Source of the DNA: Mesotaenium endlicherianum
Lineage: Eukaryota > Streptophyta > Zygnematophyceae > Zygnematales > Mesotaeniaceae
DNA length: 64,000 bases
Direction: 5' to 3'
Assembly (NCBI GenBank): GCA_009602735.1
Contig: WELA01010100.1
Coordinates: 292,024-356,023, forward strand
A model generated the notes under the pieces. That model was not told the origin of the DNA, did no database searches, and was given only the letters and a program-made list of their open reading frames with translations. Both the position numbers and the translations under genes were made by a program. Positions 10,601 to 23,226 of this stretch are shown here, piece by piece (position 1 is the stretch's first letter; each line of letters opens with the position of its first letter).

Positions 10601-13095
10601 AGGTCGTTTGAAAATCTTGAACATTTGAAAGTCATAATGCAGAGAGGATGGACACGTTCGTCATGAAGAAAAGGAAAGGGGAGCAGAACAATAGTTTCGA
10701 GTATGTAGCCGAAGTGGTGATAAGAATGTATAGTCATAGAGGGGTAGAACATGACTATGCCATGAAGCTATATGCAATCAGCCAGTGAGGACAGTAGTTT
10801 CCAACTCTATGTTTCATTCAGTGTAGCTTGTCCACGCTGTGACCCTTTCTCCCAAAGTTGTCTCATGCAATACACGCTGTTTTTTTAGATACACCTTTGG
10901 TGCATAATAGTGGTATTGAAAGTTGCATGTGTCTTCAGTGGGCAGGAGAAAATTTAGAGAATACAAGACTCGCTCTTTCGCAATGTGAACTAGGAGTTTA
11001 GGATGCGCATGAGCATGATCCGATTGAGAGGGGAATTTTTTATTTTTTTCAAAAATTTCAAACATATGTATTAAGATACATAGCTCTGCTACATTACAAA
11101 ACTTCATTGTGCACAGACTTTGTATTGCTGTACTTATGAAATGTGTACTTAATTAGGGGCAGGAAGTCACTTTGTACGTCCCACCTTTCGCCCTTCGACC
11201 ATGAATGACTCGTCTGTCCATCTCTTTTTTATCTTGTTAACTCTCCTTCACATGTCTAGCACCATACGTTTTGCAAAGGCTGCAATCTTTTGGAGGCTGG
11301 AGCACATGGGATAGTTATTGAGCTAAGAGTGAGAGCTATGTCCAAAGTAAGGAGATTAAGTATAATTAGATGCTTAACATGACAGTGGTGCAATATGGGT
11401 GGGCAAATAGTTGTCCTACGTGACCCAGCAAGAAAAGCACAATGATGTCGGACGCACATAAGTCTCCTTCCACAACAAAGAACGTCGCAATGTAATAATT
11501 GAAAGGTGACGTTATTGAGAATGTGAAAGGTGAATGCTAAATAATATTTATTTGCAATGCATTATGATAATAAGTTCCAAATATGCTTCAGAGCTAACCT
11601 ATCAATGAGAGTGAGCACAATATGACTCTTGGCACACTGTTTGTAAGGCCTTCAATACTCCCCATCAATCAACAAGTTCAATACTTGTGAAAAATAGATA
11701 GTGCACTTAGTATAATGCAAGCACATTCATTACTCACTAGAAGTGGGGACACCCCAGAAATTATTTATCTTGACAAACACAAGTTCCTCTTTAACAAAAG
11801 CATTACCATTGCAATTTTGAGCGCCACACAGAATAATATAACGAACCCTGGAAAAATGAACTCTTATGACAAACCATCTCTCCGCAAACCCGACAATACA
11901 AGTCAAAGTATGGGAGGGGGGGATAGAGAGGTGGGTGAGGATGGCAGAGCTATGGTTAAGCGAGCGATAGTTTGTACTCTTATCTTAAGAGGACACTCAA
12001 AGCAAGCTGCTGTGTGGAGGTTGGCGCATTGCTCAGATTTAGTCAAGGCTTCTAAAACTCGACAACAAGAGGCAAAGTGGGACGAGGCATCCATCTGGCA
12101 CATTGGCGGCAAAGAAGATGTTACTACTTGAGTCAAGTGCCAAACTACTCTAGAGAGACAAAGATGCAAGTTGCATCGGCACTGCGTTTCTCAATATCTG
12201 CACATAAGCTACAAGCACATATATAATAATGCATGATGTAGCAACACCTCCCCTTCGCACCTCTTTTCTATCTATGTACGTAACTATGTACTTTGTGACC
12301 TGTCCCAGGCCTTCCTCCTACCCGGCCACACTTTCACTTTTGGAGCCTCTCCAATATTCGACCTCTACTGTAATTGACAACTACACATTGCTTTCACAAA
12401 TTGACATCTGTGTAGTCCCATAAGAGTTATCAAACCGCGGAGTCGTTGCCAATATCAGCAGCTGCTCACATGCAAAGACAAGGACGATGCAAAATGAGCA
12501 CGTGCAACCACACACACACACACACAACTACGCATCACATGCCGATGGAAACAAGGGGCATGACGCGCACTTCAGCAAAATGCGCCAGTTGGCATTTCTC
12601 CCAGCCGTCGCATATTTACGCGTACGGCGAAGAGTCATGGAACATCTGCTGATGCATCCAGCAGACCGGTACATTGATTTGCTCAATCAGGGGCCCTTCT
12701 TTATGTATGCGTACCCGGAACATGACACAAACCCAGGCGGACAAACAGAAAGGCGTGCAAACAGACACACACAGGCATAACCGCATGCGTCGCCCTTCAG
12801 GTGACATGAGCGTACGTGCTGGAGTTAAAATCATCAGAAGTATTTCTGCAATCCGCCACCAAGAGAACCTCCATCTATAGTACGCACTTCCCACACTTAT
12901 ATGTGCGCACAAACACTCTTAGACATTGCCACACAGACTTCATACACAAGAGAGATACACGGAACACAGTGTGAGAATGAAACAGAGCCCCGCAAACAGC
13001 CATTGAAGTTCTAGGCGAACAAGTAAGATCAGGGCGCAGCCGCAGTCAGAAACACTTGCTCGGTTGATGGAGCGCATCCCTCCGTTTAACGACAC
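10601..13095. other. no supported gene
   Basis: AT-rich in its left half, with short ORFs only. A (CA)n microsatellite lies near 12508-12530. The right end probably includes the 3' UTR of the RING gene. Confidence 0.5.
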
Positions 13096-13170
13096 CCAGC
13101 AGCCCCTTTCTTCAACAACACTTGATCAGCAGTTTCTTGAGTTCCTTGCTTCACCAAGAGTTTGTCGGCA

Positions 13171-13400
13171 GTTCCTCTTCTTAACGACAAATGCTCAGGA
13201 GGCCCCCTCGCTTCAGCCACAACTGCTCAGCAGTCCCTCGATTCATCGACACTCTGTGTGCAGTCCCTCGCTTCAACGCCAAGTAGGAAGCAGTCCCTTC
13301 TTGCAACAACTTCTTCCCAGTAGTCTCTCGCTTCAGCAATTACCAGCCAGCAGTCCCTCCCATTGCCAACACTCTGTCAACAGTACCTCTGGTCTCGCTG
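13171..13400. repeat. 30 bp minisatellite over the RING gene 3' end
   Basis: Units starting CAGTCCCTCG or close variants recur every 30 bp (13231, 13261, 13291, 13321, 13351, 13381), with more degenerate units to the left. The array overlaps the last ~20 codons of the RING protein and its stop at 13340. Confidence 0.85.
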
Positions 13401-16400
13401 GCCGGCTCCTCCGCCGCAGGCAAACCGCTGGCGATCTGCACTTTGCAGAGAGGGCAGCAGCCATTGATCTTGAGCCAGGTGTCGACGCAGCTGACGTGGA
13501 AGTGGTGCCAGCAAGGCAGCTCGCGCAGCTCCACTCCCTCCCTGTAGTGGCCCAGGCAAATGCAGCACACCTGCGGACGCGCGCAAACAGGCAACCACGC
13601 CAGGCACAACCACAGGGGAGAGTGAGTCAGTGTCAGGAGCAAACCAGCTTCACAAGCTGGACATATCGGCACCGGGCACAGCGCAGCCCCCTCCCTGTAG
13701 TGGCCCAGGCAAATGCAGCACACGTGCAGGCGCGCACGCGCCGCGCTCGCAACCGACACACGCCAGGCACAACCGCAGGGGAGAGAGTGTCAGTCAGCAA
13801 AGCCCCTCCCTGTAGTGGGCCGGGCAGTGCAGCAGGCCCCGTGCACGCGTGCGCGCGCACACACACCGACCAGGCACAACCACCGGGGAGAGTGGGTCAG
13901 CGTCAGGGGCTGAGGCTACGGGCACCGGCTGAAGCGCAGGCCTCTTCCTTTGATGACACAACAACTGGGAACGCTTTCCCCAGTCACGACGCGATAGATA
14001 TCAATATGTGGGGAAGAGCAAGCGAGTGTGCAGCCTCACAGCGACCAGAGGGGATGGACTGGAAGTTAGGGGGAAGGAAGTCATGACACCCCTTCCCTCC
14101 CCCCCCTGCCCCCCTCCCCNNNNNNNNNNNNNNNNNNNNNNNNNNNNNNNNNNNNNNNNNNNNNNNNNNNNNNNNNNNNNNNNNNNNNNNNNNNNNNNNN
14201 NNNNNNNNNNNNNNNNNNNNNNNNNNNNNNNNNNNNNNNNNNNNNNNNNNNNNNNNNNNNNNNNNNNNNNNNNNNNNNNNNNNNNNNNNNNNNNNNNNNN
14301 NNNNNNNNNNNNNNNNNNNNNNNNNNNNNNNNNNNNNNNNNNNNNNNNNNNNNNNNNNNNNNNNNNNNNNCCCCCCTCCACGCTTCTGCCTTGCTCAAGG
14401 TTACCAAATATAACTTCGACGTCGTGAGATGTACCACCTAACGTATGCCCCCGCGCTTCTTTCCGCGGCCCAGCGCTGGCAAGGCATTCTGCATCGCCAT
14501 ATGCATGCACACAGAGATGCGCATGTGCAGAGTGGCCGCCGCCGCCACGCGAGGAGCTGGACCCAGACAGGCACGAGAGAGCACGACGAGGCTCCAGCAG
14601 CGCCTCACCCATCAGCCTGCGCTGCTGGGAAAGTGCTCCACCACTGGCAGAAACAGCTGCTGGGAAGGGCCGAAAGGGTGCGCTGCAGGAAACTACTGGG
14701 AAAGTGCACCGGTGGGAAGTGCCGGAAGACTGCACTGCCGGGAACTACTGGGAAAGTGCGCCGGTGGGAAGTGCTGGAAAGACCGCACCCCTGGGAACTG
14801 CTGGAAGAGTGCTCTGCGGGGAGTTGCAAGAGAGGTGCGCTGAGCGAAAGTGCCGGACGACTGCGCTGCTGGGAGCTGCTGGAGAGAGAAGCGCAAGATG
14901 CGAGACACGCTCCTTGCAGCGCCGCAGCCCACTAAACAGATGATGGAGCGGGGTCAGACGATTCCATGCTTGAAAGCTCAGGTGAGCTCGCAAAAGACGA
15001 TACATCGCAGGCAGGCAAATGCTGACGGGGCCGAGCGCAGCTTGCTGCGGGCCAGGGGAGGCCGTGCGCACACGATGTGCCAGCTGTCAAGCACCTAGCA
15101 GCCCGAGGATGCTCGAGTGCTCGAACACAGACACCAGCAGCAGCAGCAGCAGCATGATGACTCCTACAGACTGACGTGCGTGAGCCTCTGACATCGACCT
15201 GAGAGAGCATACTGACACCACGACAACAACCTCAGTGCCGAAAGAGGAAGCGATGTGCACTCCTTATCGGGCACTTCTAGTCGCACAAGTGCTGCAATAA
15301 ACACCCCCCCCCCCCGCGCGCCTGGCCCCCACGCGTAGGAAGCTGTGCGACGCATTTGAGGAAAGGCCAGCGCTAAGGGGGGCCCATCGGCCACGGCTGC
15401 ACACTTTGCCCTGCTGCTAGCAACGGGAGAGAGAGCAAGTAGCCTATTTGGAAGACCTCAAGCAAGAGAAGACTACTGGAAGCGTGCGTGCGTGCATGCC
15501 TGCAGCAGCAGCAGCTGCAGCTTGGAAGACAAAGGGCACATCTTTTGGGCGTGGGGTACAAAGCACAGGCTGACACGTTGCTTGCATGATCGCGAGGCCG
15601 TCAAGCGCATGAGAGGGCGGGGATGCGCCTAGGAGCTCAGAGGAGAAAGAGAGAAAAACGAAATAGAAAGGGCGCATGAGGGCATGGGGTAAGGTGCATG
15701 GGTCAGAGGGCATGAGGCAATGAGCCGCCACACAGCGCGCGACAGGAGCTTCCAAAAGAAAGGCGGACGGCAGATGGGGCATGACGCACAGGGCTCGGGG
15801 CACAAGGCGTGGGTGCCGTGGGGCCTAAAGCGTGGGCGTAGGGCGTGCGGCATGGGGCGTGCGGCATAGGGCGTGCGGCAGGAGCGCTTGGAAGACAAAC
15901 GAAGCAGGTGCTTAAAGCAGGGGCGGGGGGCATGGTGCATGACGGGGCTTGGGGCATGGGGCGTGCGGCGTGGGACAGGGAGGAGAGAAAGGACGCACAC
16001 ACATGGGGCATGGGGCAGACATGGGGCATAGGGCATGGGACAGGCATGGGACAGGCATGGGGCAGGCATGGGGCGCGGAGCATGTGGCATATAGGGCACG
16101 GAGTGAGCGGGCACGAGCTTACGGCGTCTTCGCCTGACACGTGACGCTCGTTCTGCGTGCCAGCTGCCAGGAGCCCCCCCTCGCCCTCGCCGCCCGCAAA
16201 GCTGCCCTCCCCCTCCGAGTCCGAGCACGCCTCCTCCTCCTCCCCCGTCGCCACAACCCCCCCTCTCCTCATTTTGCCGATTCCATTGCTGCTGCTTTTG
16301 CTGCTACCGCGGCCGCCATTTCTGATGTCGCTGCCAGTGCCGCCACTGCCTTTGCTGCTGCTGCCAACGCCGCTGCCGCTGCCACTACTCCCGCTGCTGC

Positions 16401-19400
16401 CGTCGCTGCACTTGCTGCCACTGCCGCTGCCACTGCCCCCGCTGCCGCCGCCATCGTCGCCGCCACCACTGCTACTGCGGATGCTGGCGGCGGCGGCGGA
16501 GGTGCCCCCCGGAGGCGGCCCCGCCTTGAACCTGTAAGTGGGCAGGGCGGCGATGGCCTCGGGGGGCGCGCCCTTGCCATGCATGCCGGGCTCGTCCACC
16601 AGGCCCACGACGGCGATGATGCAGGGCAGGCAGCAGCAGATGGTGGCGCACAGGATGAAGGGCATGGCATACGCCACGCAGCTCAGTGTCAGCAGCACGA
16701 TGCACAGCCTGCTCTCCCGCCGTCCCCACCGCCGCCGCCGCCGCCGCCACCCCAACAGCCACCGCCATCGCCCAGCCACCGCCGCCGCAAGCAAGCATAA
16801 GCACCGCAGAAGGGCTCAGTTGACAGCTCATCAGTCGGTTGGTCAGGCAGCTCGGCGTCAGCACTCAGCACTGTGCACGGCCTGCGCTGCCGCTGCTGTC
16901 GCCGCCAACACAAGCAAGCGCCACAGGCAAGCACTGGAGCAGCGCTTGGTCGACGCTGCAGCAGTTAGCCAGGCTGCCGTGTTGCGTGCCCCAAGCAGCT
17001 GAGCGGGGGGGGAGCCCTACGCACAGCCTGCAGGCGGCACCGTCCGCCCCACAAGCAAGCGGAGTGGGCGTGTGGCAGACATCCATCCTTGCCCTAAGAG
17101 CCGATGCGATGCTCCTGGCGACAGGTGTACCGCGCGTGAGATGTGCCAAGCGTGCTGCCTAGATATCATGGATACCCTCAAGCCCCCCCCTTCTTCCCCC
17201 CCCTCCTCTACCCTTGTCTTTCTCCCGCCCTTGCCCTCCTCCCCCCACCCCTCCCCGTCCCCNTTCACCGTCCCCCTCCCAGCCTCCTTCGGAGCAAACA
17301 ACAAGCAGCGTGGCTGACCCCACTCCACGCTGGAAGGCAAGAGCGGCAAGCCCCAGACGCTGGCTGACCAATGGCTGATGTATTGATGTCAGGCGCCACC
17401 TGCGCCGCGACTAGTGGAGTGTCCCGCCACTCCCCTCCCCCGCAGCACAGGACTAGCACAGCAGCTGGGTCTGCCAGCACCCTGCCACACGCCTCGACTC
17501 TACATGCCTCCTAAATTCTCCGCTACTCTCCTGCGATGCAGCACCGCATCCTCCCGGGCAGGCGTCGCAGCCTCATGGCATGTCGCAGAGTGGCGCTGGA
17601 AAGTACACGAACAGCTCAGCCAGGCCAGGCCCCTCTTTCGAAGTCCCAGCGGCCTGCGCCTCCAGCTACCAGGAAGCAAAACTCCAGATTCAGCGCTCTC
17701 GAGTATCATCCACCATGACGGCCCATGATTCGCAGAGCGAGCACACAGTGCTTCGGGTTTCCTTCATAGCTTGCAAAAAGTACCGTCACGGATGCAAATG
17801 GCCAGCAGTTAGACACTTACTCCAAACCCTCCCCCCCTTCTCCCCCCCCGCCGCCCCCTAAATGTACTTACGCGCCTCCCTCCAGAACCCCCATTACTCC
17901 TCACCCCAACACACACAGCACACACTAACATAAAGAGACACTCACACAAAGACACACAGGCGCACACGCACACAAACACAGAAGCGCACACCTGTACAGG
18001 TGGGGAGCGTCGGCGGGGGTTGCCTGGCCGCCGAAGATCCACATGTTGCCCACCACAAACCACACCGCGAAGAAGCAGTCCAGCGCGATCTTCACCCTCT
18101 CCAGCAGCACACTCAGCCTGCAGGAACACAGAGACACGCCCACGCGCACACGCACACGCGCACGTGCAACATTTTGCCGATCGCGTTAGCCCTGACCAGC
18201 TCTTCCAAAAAAAAAGCATACCAAATTGTTTCTCTAATCAGCTTGAAAAGTGAAAACTGACGCTGCCAAGGAGCGAAAGGCTAATCTCCGACAAGGAAGG
18301 CACATCAAACAGAGAACAAAGGGACGAGTGGGCCATCTGGTTTGCCGTAAGAAGCGGTCCTGGTAAGTATCTCGCGACACAGCATAAGTAAGCCCTGCCC
18401 TTGCGCCATACTGAAGCAGACAATTGCAAACTAGCGAATGGACCAATGTAGGTACCAGTGGGGAGGGTCAAACTGCTCTTATTAGGAGCTCACGCTTATT
18501 TTAGGTGTTTGTGAGTGGAAGAAGTGAAAACGATGAGGAAGTGAAATGCCTCACATGCCACACCCCACCTTCAGCTTGCCAAAACGTCTAGCAGTACTAT
18601 TGTAGCCCTTAGAAACTCTCGCTAGTACATCCCTCTGATAAATTCCTTCCCTAAAGGTGCTGTTTGGCATCATCCCTGGAGAGATTCCAAACATCATTGG
18701 GTTTTTGACGGCGAGGCAAAGCTCCTCCATGTTGCACTGTTCTGAGCTGGGTTAAGATTCACCCAATTACGCGTACCGAGTCTCGTCCGCAAAAGTCTCC
18801 AGCAGCTCTGCCCATCGCCCACCCCGATGATTCGCTGAGCCAGATTCCTGTCGATGAAGCTGGGCGCTAGAGGGGCTCAGGGGCTCATACTGAGTCAGAT
18901 GTGAGGACTGCAGAATCATGCTGTCCCTTAGTGCCAGCTGCTGAGGTGGGGAGCTGTTATACCGCCCTTGGCTGCTGCTAACCCCTCTTTCAGGCGACTC
19001 ATTCGCACCGCTGCTTCCGATTCCCACGTAACGATGCTTGTATCTCCAGTAGAGGAGAGGTAAACTCGTCAGACAGGCTGCTGCATACCCGAATACCCAA
19101 AGCCTGAGAGGAGCTTGTGGGGTTTCTTCCATGGACACAAGCAACACAATGGCGATGGCTAGTATCTGACTGACTGTAAAGAGCGACTCTATGGAAACCC
19201 ACAAGCCTGTGTTTATTGGATTCGGTCTTTCTTGCGAAGACGAATTACTTGCTTCTTGTCTCCCGTCCCCGCTCGATGACGCTGCCTCGCTTTGAGACAT
19301 CTGAGGAAGGTTACTCTCTCTGCTACTCGATACGTCAGGAACGGATTGCTGAAAGTCCCCTGAAGGAATCCTACAGTGCTCGTGATGGTCTGTACTCGTC

Positions 19401-19582
19401 GACTGTGACTCGCTTTCATTATTGTCTGGCTGGTCTGGACCCGAGGGCATGGATATAGCAAAAGCACCAGCTGATAGGGCATCAGCACTTAATGTTCTGC
19501 TCCCACTAAGCAGGGGAAGAGTTGCATTCTCTTGCGTACTCGGACTTGCTAGTTTCTCGTCAATACCCAATAGGCGAGCCAT
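13340..19582 (-). CDS. membrane RING-H2 E3 ubiquitin ligase, RIE1/At1g12760-like
   Basis: Four exons: 19582-18777, 18117-17992, 16708-16123 and 13570-13340, giving 582 residues with matching phases (2, 2, 0) and GT-AG borders. The ATG at 19582 begins a Ser-rich N-terminus. Four membrane segments follow: about 131-151, 159-180, 280-299 (CFFAVWFVVGNMWIFGG) and 312-345 (AMPFILCATICCCLPCII), all diagnostic of this plant family. Next come LPTYRF, a very long Ser/Gly linker encoded by trinucleotide repeats, AAGTQNER and SGEDA. The RING-H2 is C508-x2-C511-x14-C526-x-H528-x2-H531-x2-C534-x10-C545-x2-C548. The protein should transfer ubiquitin from an E2 at an endomembrane; substrates are unknown. The expanded linker and a C-terminus derived from a minisatellite are unusual. 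Introns hold repeats, an N gap at 14120-14370 and an N at 17263. Confidence 0.9.
13530..13900 (-). repeat. tandem partial copies of the RING exon start
   Basis: The acceptor and first ~15 codons of the RING exon (13535-13573) recur at about 13685-13727 and, degenerate, at about 13800-13845, with related downstream sequence (CCAGGCACAACC..GGGGAGAG). Copy 2 still reads CCICLGHYREG; copy 3 has lost it. They lie upstream of the true exon in the gene's direction. Confidence 0.8.
14120..14370. other. assembly gap (251 N)
   Basis: A run of N in the last intron of the RING gene, flanked by C-rich sequence on both sides. Confidence 0.99.
14625..14890. repeat. degenerate minisatellite in RING-gene intron
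   Basis: Short units of the type CTGCTGGGAA, GTGC(G/A)CCGGTGGG, AAGTGCCGGAAGA repeat about every 22-24 bp. Open frames across it are only repeat translations. Confidence 0.7.
15675..16095. repeat. GGCATGGGGC-type minisatellite in RING-gene intron
   Basis: Variants of GGCATGGGGC, GGGCATGGGACA and GGGCGTGCGGC recur throughout, ending 28 bp from the exon 3 donor at 16121-16122. Long ORFs on either strand here are low-complexity shadows. Confidence 0.8.
17108..17385 (+). repeat. dispersed ~300 bp repeat, copy 2
   Basis: Second copy of the repeat at 7571-7876, inside intron 2 of the RING gene. It shares the same head and tail, with a C-rich middle of different length. A single N at 17263 falls where copy 1 reads continuously (TCCCC|TTCAC). 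Confidence 0.8.
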
Positions 19583-22534
19583 ATCGAGCCAGTAATTCCT
19601 TATTTATACTTTGCCAGCACTCTCATATCGCATCCTGGCAGCCATGTGCACTGCATAGAGTTATATGAGCAACTAATGTCTCAAGTTCCGAGACTTCTTA
19701 TTGCCGGCACTTTGAAATTTGTCCAACAACTTCATTCCCGTAATGAGCATAGATGGTGAGAGACGTTTTAGAGCTGGAAAATACACTAATTAGAACCAAC
19801 TATAGACCGGCTTCCGCAAAGGTGCTACGTGTGATCGTAAGCACGACATGAGGCACGGTCTTCCAGACATGGTTGCATCCAGGTTGCATCGAACTTCCAG
19901 TGCCATGCAACACATGGTCCTTATTCCGAGTGCCCGACCTCTTTAAGACTGCCATCTTAGCACATGATACTGCATGATACCACACGTAGCGCATGCTGCA
20001 ACTCGTACACTACATCGTACATTGCGCATCAGTCAAGTCCTTCGCTCCAATTCGACACGCCTTCTTGCGCCCACTTGCGCCTCCTTTGAGTCCTTTCTGT
20101 GAAAATGCTGACGGTTGCGGGCAGTCGCGGGTGGTCGCGCATATCAGCAGCGGTAAGCAGCAATGGACTCGACCAGTCACCAGACTTGACCAGACGACCA
20201 GACTTGAAAGTTGACAGTGCTTGACAGCACTCCAGAGTCGAGCACATTAATGATGAGAGCATCTCGAGAGTCGACAATATCGCCCACTATCGCATCTTGA
20301 TCGCATCAGAGTTTTGACGCGCTGCTTTGTCTCACCTTATCTCGTGTGATCTCGTGACCATGCTGTTGCGACTGCTATCAGTTGGACGGCGCAGCACGCG
20401 TGGCACAAGTCACGGCCGCAGCAGGTAAGGAAAGTCGACGTTGGCCCACCGACCAAACTGCTGACGTGTGTAGGTCAGCATTGAAAAGTAAATTCAAAGT
20501 CACACGTGAGGGTGACTGCGACAAGTCAAAATCGATACTCAACGATGGGTGGGATTTGACAAATGAGTCAGTTGAGAGAGTTGACCCCACTAGGACATGC
20601 AAATGATCCACGGCCAGCAACTGCAGAGTAAGGCAAAGCTGACAAGTAGCCACATTGGCAATCGTCAAGTCGAGCTGCGCTGAGATGGCAAGCCACCTCA
20701 ACCCTGGACCTCTGATGGAGCTGACATGACAAAGCTGCCACCTCGAGGGACATAGGCTCAACTGCCGTGTAGGCGTGCATGCTAATCGAAAGGCTAAGCC
20801 ATCATGCGAAACGGTCACGAGGCGTGCATGCATGCTAAGTGACGCCAAATAATTTAAGATGTCACGAGCAACGGCAAGAACTGCATGCAAGCTAAGCTGA
20901 TGACTAAGTCTCAGCATCTCAAAAGAAAGGCGCTTGCGTAATGCCTGAGATAGGCACAAGCACGCACACTTTGCCTCAACCTTGCCTCGCTCATTTTTGC
21001 CAAGAAGCAGAAGGAAGGGCGAAGGAGAAAGAAGGAGAAGGTGAGAAAAGGCACAAGGGAGAAGGAGTTCCCAAGGCCACAAAGAGTCCGAGAAGGCACA
21101 CTTCTGCTGACATTGAAGACCTTTTCTCTTTGTATAATAGAAAGGTTAAAAATCAGGATTTCCCAAGAGGGAATCTATGCTAGAGAACTTGCAGATAGGA
21201 TCTCCTAGACGATTTTGGCGAAGTTTAGAACAACCAACACAAACGTGTGAAGAGCACATAAAACGGTGAGTGTTGTGTTAGTATCCAAGTTCTTAGAAGT
21301 CTCATTTGTCAAGTTGCTGAAAGCAAGAGCTGAGCTAGCAAGAATTGTCTAAGTAAAAAACTTAGTGAGCCCAGCCAGTAGTAAAGAATTGTCTGGCGCA
21401 ACAATGAGCAAAAGACTCAAGCGAGTCGGCATAGACGCTGTAATTCAAAAATTTGTAAGCTCTGCCTCTGTGAAAGTTAAGCGAAAGCCCTGGTGGGCAA
21501 TTTACTCTAAAACTTGGTCTCGCTTGTTGACCTACTTAGACTTGATTTTTACAAACTAAATTACATCTTCAATTTTGGTGAAAGCCTATTTGGAAGTGAG
21601 ACGCTTGTGTCCTTGTAAAGAAAATAGAGCGATGGAAGAAAAACTGAGAGGGAACATAGCTAAATGTGAGAACACTAAAAGCTAACCCTCCCACTGGCTG
21701 GTGCCAGTGCAGGATAACCAAAAGTTGGTCAACCACAGGCAACCTGCCACCGACATAAGTGCGAAGGTTGATCAACCGAGTTGATTCCCCACGTGCAGAG
21801 ATGCACCGACCACTCATCCAGGCAGCGCACACACGCATGAAGGGCCATCGACACATCGACTAGGTCAACGGCACACGTGCTGGAGAGCATTGCACGTGCC
21901 TTGGCTCCGATGCTGCTAAGCACGACAATGCCAACCCATGCACGTCAATGCACGTCAAGCAACATCAAGCTATAATCAGATGCGGGCACGCGCAAGGACT
22001 GCTCACCAATTAACAGTCAACGTGAAGTCTATCTTTGACCGTGCAACACGTTGCTTGGGCCGGACACGTTTGCCATCATTGCTCGTCCCTTTAACTTGTA
22101 GCCTATAATGTGAAACGTAGCAACTAGTTTGTGGTGTAGTTTTATTGCTTCAGTGTGCACCAATACCCTCAATAGCACTTATGAGCTTAATTTTAAAATA
22201 CTCCCGTACAGCCTCTTTTGGCCGAATTGTACATACTGCAATACTCTGTATCGTGATACTCCGCATTGGCGTATAACCAGATTTTTTGATTTATTTTTCA
22301 TTTATAGTCGCTTTATTCCACTGACACTCACGTCTTTCGGCGTATTCCAAGGTACAGGTTTGACTCTCACGTCCTGTACGCTCGGCGAATCCGTACACAC
22401 GTATGTGCCGTATCCAAATTTCAAAACTAGGGGTGAGCACTTGCGAGCAAGCTATGGAATTGATAGTGACAAGTAAGGTGGACCTCACGTAACAAATGTC
22501 AGTGAAAAACTTGTCTTTTGTTGTAGTACCCACA
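19583..22534. other. no supported gene; upstream region of the RING gene
   Basis: Short ORFs without recognisable domains. The left end should hold the promoter and 5' UTR of the RING gene, but I cannot pick out defined elements. The sequence becomes AT-rich to the right. Confidence 0.4.
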
Positions 22535-23024
22535 TGTAACGTTTCGCCACGTGGCCAATTGCGACGCGTGCAACACGTCGCCGCATGCAACCGGAAGTGT
22601 CGGTTTAAATTGTCCAATTGGCGCGCAATCAAAGTACCTCGAGTTGTTTCTTTGTTCGTATCACTACAATAGTATTGGATCGCGAACGTACGCAACCGTG
22701 TCTGGGAGACCAAGGTTCAAATCCCAATGAGCACAAGGGTGCTCCGGGGTTGCGAGACTGGTCGATGGTACGACCGTATGGCGATCTTTGGATCGTACGA
22801 AGAAAGGACACTATCCCAAAATAATGTTCTTCGCGCCGCCGCGGCATGAGCGCCGAGGACGTGCACACTTGTAGGTGGGAGGAGTGTAACGATCCGCCAC
22901 GTGGCCGGTTGCGGCGCGTGCGACACGTCGCCGAATGCGACTTAAAGTGTTTGTTTGAATTGTATAAGTACAATTGGCGCGCGATCACAGTACCTCGACT
23001 TACCTTTTTGTTCGTATCGCTACA
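22535..23024 (+). mobile_element. TRIM-like miniature LTR retrotransposon
   Basis: Two direct repeats of about 134-140 bp, 22535-22668 and 22885-23024, begin TGTAACG and end CTACA, as LTRs do. The 216 bp interior has no coding capacity. A purine tract (AGGTGGGAGGAG, 22873-22884) abuts the second repeat exactly as a PPT should. No clear tRNA-Met primer site or 5 bp target duplication is found, so the copy may be recombined. The size and layout fit plant TRIM elements. Confidence 0.65.
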
Positions 23025-23226
23025 TCAAAAGTTCAATGTGTCAATGATATCTAGATTGAATGTGGATTAGCTTGTGATGGTCTAGATAGCTTGACTATGT
23101 AGCAAAGCCCCAACACTTCATAACATAGTATGCACCCTCTCTTTTTATCAAACGTAAATTGATGCAAGAGAGTTGTGAGAGCGGCCATGGGCACTCAGGC
23201 GTGTAAACGAGTTGGACTACATGGGG

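Noticed and set aside
14001-14735. Long minus-strand ORF across the N gap
   Set aside because: Most of its length is N and the rest is intron of the RING gene.
15703-16794. Single 363-residue ORF as a complete protein
   Set aside because: Only its middle (16123-16708) is a real exon of the RING ligase; both ends read through splice sites into repeats.
20378-21082. 234-codon minus-strand ORF
   Set aside because: Composition and lack of any motif look like chance; no splice or family support.
22690-22740. tRNA gene suggested by GGTTCAAATCC
   Set aside because: No cloverleaf can be folded around it and it lies inside the TRIM-like element; a similar B-box-like word at about 53990 also lacks arms.
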